From JAOUJD01 sp963841815 (lineage in GTDB: Bacteria > Pseudomonadota > Gammaproteobacteria > Burkholderiales > Burkholderiaceae_F), in NCBI GenBank assembly GCA_963841815.1, contig CAWJEE010000027.1, forward strand, positions 124,001 through 188,000: a DNA stretch of 64,000 nt. Reading direction: 5' to 3'. The notes below the pieces were generated by a model. It saw only the letters and a list, made by a program, of their open reading frames with translations, did not search any database and was not told the origin of the DNA. A program made the translations under genes and the position numbers. This document shows positions 19,484 through 28,823 of this stretch, one piece after another. The stretch's first letter is position 1; every line of letters begins with the position of its first letter.

Positions 19484-19992
19484 ATGAATCGCACTGTCGT
19501 CGCCATCTGCCTCGCCATCGCGCCGCTCGTCGCGTTCGCCACGATCTACAAGGTGCGGATGCCGGACGGCACGATCCTGTTCACCGACAGTCCGCCCGCC
19601 GGCGCGAAGATCCTCGAAGAGCGGCAGACCCTTCCGCCCCGCCGCCGCGCCCGCCGTCCAAGCCCGCACACCGCCACCGACGCGACGACGCCGCGCGCGA
19701 CGGAAGGGGATCTTCCACGCGCCGAAGGATCCGGTTCGGCCGCTGCCGGGGATCGCAGGGCATCGACGCCGCGATGGCGGAGATCAGCGACGCGGAGCGC
19801 GAACTCACCGTCGCGCGGCGCAAGCTCGAGGCCGGCCGTGAACCGTTGCCCGGCGAGCGCCTGGGGACCGCAACTGGCCGGTCGCGCCTGTCGCCCGAGT
19901 ACCAAAGCCGGATCGCGGATCTCGAACGCGAAGTCGCGGCGGCCGAGGCCCGCGTGAAGCGGGCGTACGAGGCACGGAACGCGTTGCGTTAA
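19484..19992 (+). CDS. DUF4124-like exported protein (frameshifted)
   Basis: The ATG at 19484 opens a secretion signal (MNRTVVAICLAIAPLVAFAT). A DUF4124-type motif, YKVRMPDGTILFTDSPPAGA, follows, as found in many betaproteobacterial periplasmic proteins. After about residue 55 the frame is lost; the second half, with a coiled-coil character (MAEISDAERELTVARRKLEA, SRIADLEREVAAAEARVKRA), lies in another frame ending at 19992. Two or more extra bases between about 19640 and 19760, one plausibly near 19756, would restore one protein of about 165 residues. Function is unknown for the family. Confidence 0.7.
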
Positions 19993-20356
19993 GGCCGCAG
20001 CGGCGGTCGCCGCCCGTGCCGGAAGATCGACCACCGGGCAGATCTGCGCGCTAGATACCGTATTTCTGGGATAGAATAGCCATATTACGGTATTGACGGA
20101 CACTCGATACGGGCACTTCAGCGACATGCGCCCGGGGGGGGCGGATTGAGCCGCTGTTCCCTATGTTCTGCCGCTGCTCGCGCTTGCTTGCGAATGCGAG
20201 GCAATCGCACCCCGCTTATCCAGTAAATCGACGCGATCGCTTCGCGCTCCAATCACGGCTGCCCCCTGACTGCGCAGCGGTGGTTCCGCGCCCGTTCAAG
20301 AAGCGATCCGCGCGTGATTGCGGAACCAGATACGCCAACCACAAGGCCAGGAAGCC
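19993..20356. other. Upstream region of the exopolysaccharide locus
   Basis: A 364-base gap without a gene. It contains a more A/T-rich patch (20050-20100), an eight-base perfect inverted repeat ATACCGTA/TACGGTAT at 20055-20062 and 20086-20093, a TTGACG hexamer at 20093, and a run of eight G at about 20133-20140. The patch is the best candidate for the promoter region of the PEP-CTERM/pga-like genes; I could not define a convincing -10/-35 pair. Confidence 0.35.
20055..20093. promoter_or_regulatory. Inverted repeat, possible operator
   Basis: ATACCGTA at 20055-20062 and its exact reverse complement TACGGTAT at 20086-20093 are separated by 23 bases in an A/T-rich patch upstream of the exported protein at 20357. 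The spacing suits a dimeric regulator or a stem-loop. No regulator is encoded nearby, so the role is speculative. Confidence 0.3.
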
Positions 20357-21253
20357 ATGAAAACGTACCAGCACCGGACGATGAACCGCCGCCTGCGCAG
20401 CAGCTTGACACGCGTTGCGGCCGCAATCGCCGTGGCGACGACCGCAGCGACCGTGGCCCATGCGGCCGCGGTCCTGAGCCCGACGCTGCCGGGCGAGTAC
20501 GCCCCGGGAACCGGAGCCAGCGCGACGTTCATTCGCATCGACGGCAGCTGGCGCGGCACGTCGGTGTACTGGAACGAGAACGCGCAGAAGTACGCGAATA
20601 GTCACCCCGGCAACAATCAACAAGGCGGCTTCCAGCCGATCGGTTCCTTCAGCTGGGGCACGGGCCTCTGGGGCCTGGCCGACTGGGTGACGATCAACGA
20701 GGCCGGATCCGTCCCCATCGTGACCAGCTGGACCGGACTCGTCGCGACGATCGATCACGCCGACAGCGATTACGCCGGCTCGGGCTACGCCTCGACCTGG
20801 GGCGCCATCGGGGCGCTGCCGACGGGCCTCTTCGGCAGCGCGGAACCGCAGGACAACTGGACGTCGCACTACACGGGATACCTGCGCATCACCGACCCAG
20901 GCGAATACAACTTCGGTGTCCTCTACGACGACGGCTTCTTCCTCCGCATCTGGGGCGCGAATGGCTCGATGGTGGAGATCTCGTCGGACTTCCTGAACCC
21001 GCGCGACCGGCTCGGCTTCGCCAAGGACTTGTCACTGGATACCGGCCTGTACCGCTTTGAACTCGGCGCGTACGACCGCCTGGAAGTGGGTGCGGTGAAC
21101 TTGGCCTGGTTGCAGAACGGCCGCTGGGTGACGGTGCCCACCGAACACCTGGTGACCGATCCCGTGCCGATCCCCACCCCGGGAACCGTGAGCCTGCTGC
21201 TGGCCGCCATCGGCGCACTCGCCGTGGTCCGAATGAAACGGAAGCGAGGATGA
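20357..21253 (+). CDS. Exported PA14-like protein with PEP-CTERM-type C-terminus
   Basis: A 298-residue secreted protein. It has a long signal peptide ending near TVAHAAA, a beta-sandwich region with a PA14-like stretch (HYTGYLRITDPGEYNFGVLY, DDGFFLRIWG), and a C-terminal sorting tail. The tail has a proline-containing PIPTPGT, then about 17 hydrophobic residues, then MKRKRG. This tripartite tail matches PEP-CTERM signals handled by exosortase, with TPGT in place of the usual PEP. Start chosen at 20357, behind an AGGAAG site. It overlaps the next gene by four bases and so belongs to the exopolysaccharide operon; a role as matrix or carbohydrate-binding protein is inferred. No exosortase is in the window. 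Confidence 0.75.
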   Translation: MKTYQHRTMNRRLRSSLTRVAAAIAVATTAATVAHAAAVLSPTLPGEYAPGTGASATFIRIDGSWRGTSVYWNENAQKYANSHPGNNQQGGFQPIGSFSWGTGLWGLADWVTINEAGSVPIVTSWTGLVATIDHADSDYAGSGYASTWGAIGALPTGLFGSAEPQDNWTSHYTGYLRITDPGEYNFGVLYDDGFFLRIWGANGSMVEISSDFLNPRDRLGFAKDLSLDTGLYRFELGAYDRLEVGAVNLAWLQNGRWVTVPTEHLVTDPVPIPTPGTVSLLLAAIGALAVVRMKRKRG

Positions 21254-21759
21254 CAGAGCCTGCGGCCGCTGATCCAGCGCGCCTGAGTCCCACGCCGCTG
21301 CGCGGCTGGCCGCAACGACTCCTGCACCTGGCCGCGCTGGTCGCCGGCTGGGGGTTGTTCTTCTGGGGCTGGTACGACGTGCTCGCCCAGCACTGGGAGA
21401 CCGAGTACCTGACGTGGCTGGTCACCGGGTCGCTGGTGATCCTGCCCACACTGACGACCGCCTGGGTCCTGCACAACGTGGGGATCCATCGCCGCAAGGG
21501 TCCTCGCACCGGCTCGCGGAAGATCGACGAGATCTACCCGCGTGACTGGAACGGCCGCGAAATCTCCGCCGACTTCGCCGCGCTCGCGCGCGCCAACGTC
21601 GTCGTCATCGACGTGGAAGGCGAGCGCAAGGTGTATCGGGCCGAAGGCGTCCTGCCGATGCCGCAGCGCGCCGTCACGCAGACGCCGCAGCATCGCGCGG
21701 CCACCACCGTCGCGCTGAACGAAGGCGCGACCGAAGTCGCTGGCGGGAGGGCCGCGTGA
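21250..21759 (+). CDS. PgaD-like inner-membrane subunit of exopolysaccharide synthase
   Basis: A 169-residue protein with two membrane helices (LLHLAALVAGWGLFFWGWYD and WLVTGSLVILPTLTTAWVL). A cytoplasmic tail follows that includes NGREISADFAALARANVVV. This size and layout are those of PgaD, which stabilises the poly-N-acetylglucosamine synthase PgaC and carries c-di-GMP responsiveness. It overlaps the genes on both sides by four bases, and the next gene is the synthase. Confidence 0.75.
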   Translation: MTEPAAADPARLSPTPLRGWPQRLLHLAALVAGWGLFFWGWYDVLAQHWETEYLTWLVTGSLVILPTLTTAWVLHNVGIHRRKGPRTGSRKIDEIYPRDWNGREISADFAALARANVVVIDVEGERKVYRAEGVLPMPQRAVTQTPQHRAATTVALNEGATEVAGGRAA

Positions 21760-23021
21760 TGCTCGTCGACCTGCTCGCCACGCTGCAGAACTCGATCCTG
21801 TTCCAGGTCACGCTGATCTACTTCGCCGCCTACCCGATCGTCACCAGCATCCTGTGGGTCACCACGGCCCTGATGTTTCGGCTGAAGTGGGAACCCCGCG
21901 ACGATCAGCCGGCACAACCCGATGGCCCGTTCCCTGCGGTCAGCGTGCTGGTGCCGGCCCACAACGAGGAAGCGGTGATCGTGCGTTCGGTGCGCGCGAT
22001 GCTTGGGATGGACTACCCCGACTTCGAGGTCATCGTCGTCGACGACGGCTCGACCGACGACACGGCCGGCGCGCTGGGCCGGCTGGCCGGCAATCCGAGG
22101 CTGCGGATCGTGCGCAAGGTCGTCAACGAAGGCAAGGCGCTGGCGCTGAACGACGCGCTGCCCCTGGCGCGCGGCGAATTGGTGCTGATCCTCGACGCCG
22201 ACGCCGAGCCGGCGCCCGACCTGCTGCGCTGGATGGTGCCGCACTTCTCGGCGGCACGCGTCGCCGCCGTCACGGGCAACCCGCGCGTGCGCAACACCGA
22301 CACCTTCCTCGCGCGGCTGCAGTCGATCGAGTTCTCGTCGATCATCAGCCTGCTGCGCCGCTCGCAGCGCATCTGGGGACGGATCGTGACGGTGTCGGGC
22401 GTGGTCGCCGCGTTCCGTCGCAGCGCGCTCTTCGATGTCGGCGGCTTCAGCCCCGAGATGCCCACCGAGGACATCGAACTCACCTGGAAGCTGCAGAAGA
22501 AGTTCTACGACGTGCGCTACGAGCCGCGCGCCGTGTGCTGGATGACCGTGCCGGCGAGCTACCGCGGGCTGTGGAAGCAGCGGATGCGCTGGGCGCGCGG
22601 CCTGATGCAGGTGCTGCACAAGCACCGCGACGTGATGGCGCACTGGGAGTACCGCCGGATGTGGCCGGTCTTCGTCGAGTCCTCCCTGTCGACGCTGTGG
22701 GCGATCTGCTTCGTGGCCCTTACCTCGATCTGGACGATCTCGTGGGCGGCGGGGCTGCCCCCGGTCGGCGCGTCGCCGATCCCGAACTTCTGGGGCATGA
22801 CGATCGCGACGCTGTGCCTGGTGCAGCTGACCATCGGCACGCTGATCGATCGCCGCTACGACCGTTCGATCGTGCGCATGCTCCCGTACGCCGTCTGGTA
22901 CCCCATCGTCTACTGGATGTTCCTCTCGGTCGGCACCGTGCTCTCGCTGCACTGGCTGTTCCGTCGGCCGGTGCGCACGTCGGTGCGCTGGAACACGCAA
23001 CGCACGGGCGCGTCAGCATGA
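21756..23021 (+). CDS. pgaC: PgaC-like processive glycosyltransferase (poly-beta-1,6-GlcNAc synthase type)
   Basis: A 421-residue membrane GT2 enzyme of the cellulose/PNAG synthase class. An N-terminal helix precedes the GT-A domain with SVLVPAHNEEAVIVRSVRAM, VVDDGSTDDT, ILDADAEPAPD, the base-containing TEDIELTWKL and the QRMRWARG (Q/RxxRW) translocation motif. C-terminal membrane helices follow (WAICFVALTSIWTISWAAG and others). Gene order with PgaD before and a PgaA-like porin after supports PNAG or a close polymer. No PgaB deacetylase gene accompanies it. Confidence 0.85.
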   Translation: MMLVDLLATLQNSILFQVTLIYFAAYPIVTSILWVTTALMFRLKWEPRDDQPAQPDGPFPAVSVLVPAHNEEAVIVRSVRAMLGMDYPDFEVIVVDDGSTDDTAGALGRLAGNPRLRIVRKVVNEGKALALNDALPLARGELVLILDADAEPAPDLLRWMVPHFSAARVAAVTGNPRVRNTDTFLARLQSIEFSSIISLLRRSQRIWGRIVTVSGVVAAFRRSALFDVGGFSPEMPTEDIELTWKLQKKFYDVRYEPRAVCWMTVPASYRGLWKQRMRWARGLMQVLHKHRDVMAHWEYRRMWPVFVESSLSTLWAICFVALTSIWTISWAAGLPPVGASPIPNFWGMTIATLCLVQLTIGTLIDRRYDRSIVRMLPYAVWYPIVYWMFLSVGTVLSLHWLFRRPVRTSVRWNTQRTGASA

Positions 23022-24880
23022 GCGGCAGGGCAAGGAAGACTGCCGTCGAGCGCGGCGAAATGGGACGCCGTGCGCTGGCGAGCGCCATCGCGCTCGCCCT
23101 CATGACCCTCGCGGCTCCCGGCGCGACAGTCGCCCAGGCCGATGTGCCCACCGCCGCCACCGATTTCCGGACGGCACTGGCAGCTGCGCGTGCGGCGTCG
23201 GAGCGGCGCGACTGGGCCGATGCTCTGCCGAGGTGGACTGCGTTGGAAGCGGCCGCCCCGCGCGACGTCGACCTCCTCATCGAGTCGGCCCGCGTCCACG
23301 GCTTCGCCGACCGGAACGCCGAGGCGGCGCAGCGCTACCGCAAGGTGATCGAACTCGCGCCGGCCCGCCGCGTCGACGTCTTGCTGTCGCTCGCCTGGCA
23401 GACGCTCTGGTCAGGCGACGCGGCGGGCGCGGAAGCGCTGTTCCAGGAGATCGCCGCGCAGCCCGCCGCCTTCGCCGGCGGCGGCGATGGATTCGACGCA
23501 TGGCGCGGCGTGGCCGAGGCGCGCCGGAACGGCGGCAGTCTCGCGGGTTCGCTCGAAGCGCTCGAGCGCGCCCAGAGTCTGCGGCCGGGCGACCAGGCCA
23601 CGGCGCGTGACATCGCGCAGACCCTGGCCTGGCTCGACCGCTACGACGAAGCGATCGCCGCGTACACGCGACTCATCGAGCGCGATCCGACCGACCGGGC
23701 CAGCACCTACGGACTGATTCGAACGCTGAACAATGCCGGTCGCCATCGGGAAGCCGTGGCGCACTACCGAAGCGCGTTCGCCGCGGATCGGTCGGCAGGA
23801 CGCAACCCGCCGCAGGACGCGCAGTTCGACTACGCCCGCGCGCTGCGATGGGCAGGCTACGACGACCTCGCGCATCCGGCGCTGCAGGGACTGCCCGATC
23901 CGGACGCGCAATGGCTGCGCGACTTCCGCACCGGGCGCGAACTGCGGCACTGGGCCGACGCGGGAGTCGAGTTCTCCACCGACAGCGACGATCTCGACAC
24001 GCGACTGGTCACCGGAGTGTTCGGGTGGCGAGTCTCGCCGTCGAGCAGCCTGGACGTCGGAGTGCGGCTCGTCGACCTGACCGAGCCCACGCGCGACGCG
24101 AGCGGCCAGCGACTGGCGCTTGCGTGGCGCATGCGCTTCGGCGCCGCGCCCGAGGCCATCGGCTCACCCGCGGATTTCGGTCCGGTGTGGACCGCGCTGT
24201 CGCTGCAGGCGAACAAGTACGACGACTCGCTCACTCGCGACGACTGGCAGCCCGCGACCGGATACGCCCGCGCACGCTGGATGGCGACCGACACGCTGCG
24301 CGTCGACGCCGAAGCCGGCCGCGAAGTGGTCGAGACGCCGCTCGCCATCTCGAACCGCGTGACCGCGAACACCGCGGCGCTCGGCGCCGACTGGCGCTGG
24401 CAGCCGCGCTCGTCGGTCGCCGTCCTGCTCTCGTCCATCGACTTCAGCGACGACAACCGGCGCACGCGCGTCAACTTTCGCGCCGACCACCGCGTGTGGA
24501 ATCGACCTCGAGTTGTGGTCGGCGTCGAGGCGCTGGCGTTCCGGAGCTCCGACCCAACCTCGGACACGCACCCGTACGTCGGCTACTGGAACCCGCGCGA
24601 CTACCAGGAGGCACGCGCGTACGCAGTGGTCGAGCACGAGGCACGGCCGTGGGACTTGCGGATGAAGATCGGTGTCGGCGCCTCGCGCGAGGAAGACGGA
24701 TGGGGCAACCGCAGCAGCGGCAACCCGAACGTGCTGGAACTCTCGGCCGCCTACGACCTCGACAAGTCGGTGCAGCTGCGCGCCTATGCTGGCGGCTCGG
24801 GCGGCTCGATGGGTGTCGCGAGCGGTGGCGACGGGTACTGGCGCCGCTACGTTGGAGTTGCCGTCACCGGCTGGTTCTAG
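23018..24880 (+). CDS. PgaA-like TPR/outer-membrane exopolysaccharide export porin
   Basis: A 620-residue protein with a signal sequence (ALASAIALALMTLAAPGATVAQA). A TPR-like periplasmic domain follows to about residue 300 (RYRKVIELAPA, ERAQSLRPGDQATARDIAQT, AIAAYTRLIERDPTDRAST). The C-terminal half has alternating strands ending in WRRYVGVAVTGWF, the aromatic last residue of an outer-membrane barrel. This is the PgaA architecture; PgaA is typically about 800 residues, so this one is short in the TPR part. The ATG overlaps the pgaC-like stop, showing coupling. Confidence 0.78.
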   Translation: MSGRARKTAVERGEMGRRALASAIALALMTLAAPGATVAQADVPTAATDFRTALAAARAASERRDWADALPRWTALEAAAPRDVDLLIESARVHGFADRNAEAAQRYRKVIELAPARRVDVLLSLAWQTLWSGDAAGAEALFQEIAAQPAAFAGGGDGFDAWRGVAEARRNGGSLAGSLEALERAQSLRPGDQATARDIAQTLAWLDRYDEAIAAYTRLIERDPTDRASTYGLIRTLNNAGRHREAVAHYRSAFAADRSAGRNPPQDAQFDYARALRWAGYDDLAHPALQGLPDPDAQWLRDFRTGRELRHWADAGVEFSTDSDDLDTRLVTGVFGWRVSPSSSLDVGVRLVDLTEPTRDASGQRLALAWRMRFGAAPEAIGSPADFGPVWTALSLQANKYDDSLTRDDWQPATGYARARWMATDTLRVDAEAGREVVETPLAISNRVTANTAALGADWRWQPRSSVAVLLSSIDFSDDNRRTRVNFRADHRVWNRPRVVVGVEALAFRSSDPTSDTHPYVGYWNPRDYQEARAYAVVEHEARPWDLRMKIGVGASREEDGWGNRSSGNPNVLELSAAYDLDKSVQLRAYAGGSGGSMGVASGGDGYWRRYVGVAVTGWF

Positions 24881-25074
24881 CGGGGAAGCCCGGCGTCAAA
24901 CGAGCACGCGGCCCAGGTGATGGTGCCGAAGGGAGGTATTGAGGGGCAGCGTGCGGGGCCAACCATCCCAACGCACCAACCCTCCGGCCTGAGGAATCGT
25001 ATTCAGGTCCGTCACGACCGTTCCCGAATACATCCGGCCGATTCCCGTTCTTATTCGATGCTCTGCCAAAGAAA

Positions 25075-25095
25075 CGGCCCGCACGTGGCGGGCCG
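25075..25095 (-). terminator. Rho-independent terminator behind tRNA-Glu
   Basis: Read on the minus strand, CGGCCCGC and its complement GCGGGCCG form an eight-base-pair stem around a short loop, followed by TTTCTTT. It lies eight bases downstream of the tRNA-Glu 3' end and would end the tRNA transcript. Confidence 0.75.
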
Positions 25096-25103
25096 ATTTG
25101 CGT

Positions 25104-25179
25104 TGGCGTCCCCTAGGGGATTCGAACCCCTGTTATCGCCGTGAAAGGGCGGTGTCCTAGGCCTCTAGACGAAGGGGAC
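25104..25179 (-). tRNA. tRNA-Glu (anticodon TTC)
   Basis: The minus strand from 25179 reads GTCCCCTTCGTCTAGAGG, and the gene ends AGGGGACGCCA with the CCA encoded. The anticodon arm CCGCCCTTTCACGGCGG-like loop gives TTC, and the T arm GGTTCGAATCC is present. The 76-base gene pairs fully in the acceptor stem. It lies close to the glutamyl-tRNA synthetase gene. Confidence 0.96.
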
Positions 25180-25221
25180 AGGTTGCAGCTTCCGTTGCCG
25201 TCTACTGCTTCCGATGTCCTG

Positions 25222-25297
<76 letters not shown>

Positions 25298-25347
25298 ACG
25301 GAGAGCCGCGGAGTATAGCGGCTTTTCAGCGCCGGCTCCAACGCCCC

Positions 25348-26745
25348 TCAGGAAGCGAGCGCAGCGTCGAGCCGCTGCAGCACGACGTCGCGGCCGATCA
25401 GTTCGAGCACGGCGTCGATCGATGGCGTCTGCGTCTGCCCGGTGACCGCGACACGCAGAGGCACGGCGACCTGCGGCATCTTCACGCGCAGATCCGCGAC
25501 CACCTGCTTGATCAGGCCGTTGAGCGCCGCCCTCTCCCAGGCGACGGCGCCCGCGCGCTCGCGGAAGGCGGCAACCGCCGCGCGCCCGTTCGCGCTCAGG
25601 TGCTCCGCAACCAACGCATCGTTGCGCACCGGCTCGCGGTAGAAGAGCAGCGCGCCGTCCGCCAGTTCGTTCAGCGTGCGCGACCGATCCTTCAGCAGCG
25701 CCACCACCGCATCGAGCGCAGGCCCGCTGCCCAGCACGCCGCCGCGGCTCTCGATGCGCGGCGCCACCAGCGTGGCGAGCCGTCCGCTGTCGGCCTCCTT
25801 CATGTATTCGCCGTTGAGCCACAGCAGCTTGTCGAGGTTGTACTGCGCCGGCGCGCGATTCACGTGGTCGAGGTCGAACCACTCGACCAGTTGCTCACGC
25901 GAGAACTTCTCGTGGTCGCCGTGGCTCCAGCCCAGCCGCGCGAGGTAGTTGAACAGCGCCTCGGGCAGGAAGCCGTCGTCGTCGTACTGCATCACGCTGA
26001 CCGCGCCGTGCCGCTTCGAGAGCTTCTGCCCGTCCGGCCCGAGGATCATCGGCAGGTGGCCGAACTGCGGCAGCGCGGCGCCGAGCGCGCGGTAGATGTT
26101 GATCTGCCGCGGCGTGTTGTTGATGTGGTCGTCGCCACGCAGCACGTGGGTGATCCGCATGTCGATGTCATCGACGACGACCGCGAAGTTGTACGTCGGC
26201 ACGCCGTCGCCGCGCGCGATCACGAGGTCGTCCAGTTCGCGGTTCGAGATGCTGATCGGGCCCTTGACGAGATCGTTCCAGCCGACGTCGCCGTCGTCCG
26301 GGTTGCGGAAGCGGATCACGGGCGCCACGCCGCCGGGTGGCGTCCGGCCGACCGCGTTCTCGGGGCGCCAGCGGCCGTCGTAGCGCGGCTTCTCGCCGCG
26401 CGCCATCTGCGCCTCGCGCAGCGTCTCCAGCTCTTCCTTGCTGGCGTAACACTTGTAGGCCTTTCCTTCGGCCAGCAGCCGCTCGATCGCCTGGCCATAA
26501 CGCTCCAGCCGATGCGTCTGCCGGATCGGCCCCTCGTCGTAGTCGAGGCCGAGCCATTGCATACTGTCGAGGATGACCTGCACTGCCTCCTCGGTCGAGC
26601 GCTCCAGGTCGGTGTCCTCGATCCGCAGGATGAACGTGCCGCCGAAGTGGCGCGCGTAGGCCCAGCAGAACAGCGCCGTGCGCGCGGTGCCGAGATGAAG
26701 CATGCCCGTCGGGCTGGGCGCGATGCGAGTGCGTACCTGGGTCAT
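25348..26745 (-). CDS. gltX: Glutamate-tRNA ligase
   Basis: A class I aminoacyl-tRNA synthetase of 465 residues. The HIGH-type motif is in APSPTGMLHLGTARTALF, the KMSKS-type motif is KLSKRHGAVSV, and the central RIEDTDLERSTEEAV and LRGDDHINNTPRQI segments are typical of GltX. The ATG at 26745 starts MTQVRTRIAPSPTG. It charges tRNA-Glu, whose gene lies just downstream on the same strand. Confidence 0.95.
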   Translation of the reverse strand: MTQVRTRIAPSPTGMLHLGTARTALFCWAYARHFGGTFILRIEDTDLERSTEEAVQVILDSMQWLGLDYDEGPIRQTHRLERYGQAIERLLAEGKAYKCYASKEELETLREAQMARGEKPRYDGRWRPENAVGRTPPGGVAPVIRFRNPDDGDVGWNDLVKGPISISNRELDDLVIARGDGVPTYNFAVVVDDIDMRITHVLRGDDHINNTPRQINIYRALGAALPQFGHLPMILGPDGQKLSKRHGAVSVMQYDDDGFLPEALFNYLARLGWSHGDHEKFSREQLVEWFDLDHVNRAPAQYNLDKLLWLNGEYMKEADSGRLATLVAPRIESRGGVLGSGPALDAVVALLKDRSRTLNELADGALLFYREPVRNDALVAEHLSANGRAAVAAFRERAGAVAWERAALNGLIKQVVADLRVKMPQVAVPLRVAVTGQTQTPSIDAVLELIGRDVVLQRLDAALAS

Positions 26746-26798
26746 CAATGACAGAGCCCGCACAGGGCGGGCTCGGGCGTGTAGCGACGGACGAAAGT

Positions 26799-28096
26799 CT
26801 ACTGGAACGTGGCCGGCCGGCCGCGGGACGAAGCTCTCGTCGAGAGCACGAACACGGCGGTCGAGACGGCGCCGATGACGATCAGGACCAGCAGCGTGCC
26901 GTCGTAGCCGCCGAGCCCCGCGAACAGCAGCGCCGCCACCAGGGGTCCCGCGGCCTTCGCGACCGTCACCGGAGCGGCCATCGCTCCGTTGATCGCGCCG
27001 TAGGCGTCGCGTCCGAAGAGTTCTGCCGGAATCGCCCCGCGCACGATCGTCATCGCGCCGTTGCCGATGCCGTAGATCACGGCAAACGCCACCAGCATGG
27101 GCCACTGCACGCCGGCGACGCTCAACACCCACAGCGCGATCGGCAGGAACGCCATCGCCAGGATCCCCACCGTCGACGCGGACAGGCGCGATGCGAACGC
27201 GAGTTCCAGCACGCGGCCGGTCACCTGCATCGGGCCGATCATCGCGCCGACCAGCGCCGGCGGATGCAGCCGACAGTTGCTTGGCCTGCAGCATCGACAT
27301 CAGGTGCACCTGTGTCGCGGAGAACACCAGCGCGTTGCCGGTGAACGCGAGCGTGAGCAGGTAGAACACGGGCGTGCGCAGCGCCTCTGTGAAACGCGCC
27401 TGGCCCAGCCGGCGCGACGGGACGCCTGCGCGGACGGCGCTGCGCGGCGAAAGCACCCACCAATGCACCGGCACGCACACGGCCAGGTTGAGCGCGGCCA
27501 GCACCAGCAGCGCCTGGTGCCAGCCAATCTCGGCGATCAGGAACTGCGTCAGCGGCCAGAACACCGTGCTGGCAAAGCCGCCGAACAGCGTCAGCGAGGT
27601 GATGGCGCGTCGATAGTTGGCCGAGAACAGGCGCGTGATCACGGCGAACGCGGGGTCGTACAGCGTGGCCGCCATCACCGCGCCGAGGCCGGCCCAGCGG
27701 CGTACAGCGCGACGACCGACTCCACGCTGAGACAGCGACGCGAGCAGGACCGCGCCGGCGAGCGATCCCGCCGTCATCACCTCGCGCCCGCCCCTGCGGT
27801 CGATCAGGGCGCCGACCGGGGCGGACAGCAGCCCGCTGACCAGCAGGCCCAGCGAGAACGCGGCGAACACGGTCGGCTTGTCGCCACCGGTCGCCTCGCA
27901 TCAGCGGCGTGATCAGGAAGCTGAACGCGTAGTACAGCGAGCCCCAGGAGACGATCTGCGCGATGCCGAGCGCGGCGACCGTGCCGAAGGAAGCTGCCTG
28001 AGCGGGTGCGGGAGGTGCGGCTTGGCTCACGGCGCGACTGTAGAACCGTTCGTCCGCGTCCGGAGCGGCAGCGGCCGAGGTCGTCCCTGCCGACAT
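26799..28096 (-). CDS. Major facilitator superfamily permease (frameshifted)
   Basis: Twelve-helix MFS permease split over three frames. The N-terminal piece reads GTVAALGIAQIVSWGSLYYA and FSFLITPLM. The middle has FAAFSLGLLVSGLLSAPVGA and LIDRRGGREVMTAG, the MFS loop 2-3 motif. The last third includes AMIGPMQVTGRVLELAFASR. Breaks near 27890, 27690-27725 and 27257 are each compatible with one or two extra bases, so the gene is probably whole (about 415 residues). The true start may be a GTG near 28030 (VSQAAPPAPAQ). Substrate is unknown. Confidence 0.75.
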
Positions 28097-28183
28097 CCGG
28101 GAGAGAACGCAGGGGTGACGGAGCCATTGGCCGCTCGGCTGGCGGCGCTCGATTGACTGCTACGTTGCTGCTGCGACTGGCGG

Positions 28184-28279
28184 CTAGAGAAACATCGCGA
28201 CGTAGACCATGAACCAGACGGTGGCTCCGGTCAGCACGCCGAGAAGTATTCCGCGCATCGCGTTCACTTCTTCGTCCAT
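28184..28279 (-). CDS. Very small membrane protein (31 residues)
   Basis: A short reading frame encodes MDEEVNAMRGILLGVLTGAT followed by VWFMVYVAMFL: an acidic N-terminus and one hydrophobic helix reaching almost to the stop. A GGGGGAAAG stretch precedes the ATG. This layout is that of single-span small membrane proteins, but I know no named family. It lies in a gap between the MFS gene and the porin. The call rests on composition and the start-site sequence only. Confidence 0.42.
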   Translation of the reverse strand: MDEEVNAMRGILLGVLTGATVWFMVYVAMFL

Positions 28280-28643
28280 TTCTTTCCCCCGCGCCCGGAA
28301 TTTCTGGCAGGAGGACCCGATGCGCAACCGGCTATTCGCAAGAATTCAGAAAACGGGACCGCGAATAACGTGTTTGCGCGGTGTCAAGTCGCGAAATTGT
28401 CACAACCCCCAGAAAGGGACTCGGGGCCGTGACCGGAGAGCGAGCTCAGTAAGCCTGCCGTACGCATCGCGCTGCCGACTCTCGTAGCCGAACAAGTGAC
28501 TCGACGACTCGACGGCCTCCGAACAAACCCGTAATCGTGCGGTAAGGATCCGATCCACAGTCCTTACTTGGAGAACCCGGCGCATCGGAGAATTCAAATA
28601 TGTATGCCTCGAGGAGGGTCGCTCGACAACGGAGGTCTCCCGA

Positions 28644-28823
28644 ATGCCCGCGTTCAACAGGAAGGACACGCGACCATACTGGGATCAGTTGGAGTCCGAG
28701 TTCGACGCTGGCGCGACCATGGCAGCCTGGCTAACGCTGTCAGTCATGGCACTGGCCTTTGGCGTCGTCGCATGGCTGGTGGAAGGCTACGTCTGGCCGA
28801 ACGTCCGCCACTTCTTCAGCTGA
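28644..28823 (+). CDS. Small membrane protein (59 residues)
   Basis: A 59-residue frame starts MPAFNRKDTRPYWDQLESEF, has a hydrophobic span AWLTLSVMALAFGVVAWLVE and ends VWPNVRHFFS. A strong GGAGG site lies eight bases upstream of the ATG. The regular charge-helix-aromatic layout and good ribosome site support a real gene; function is unknown. Confidence 0.55.
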   Translation: MPAFNRKDTRPYWDQLESEFDAGATMAAWLTLSVMALAFGVVAWLVEGYVWPNVRHFFS

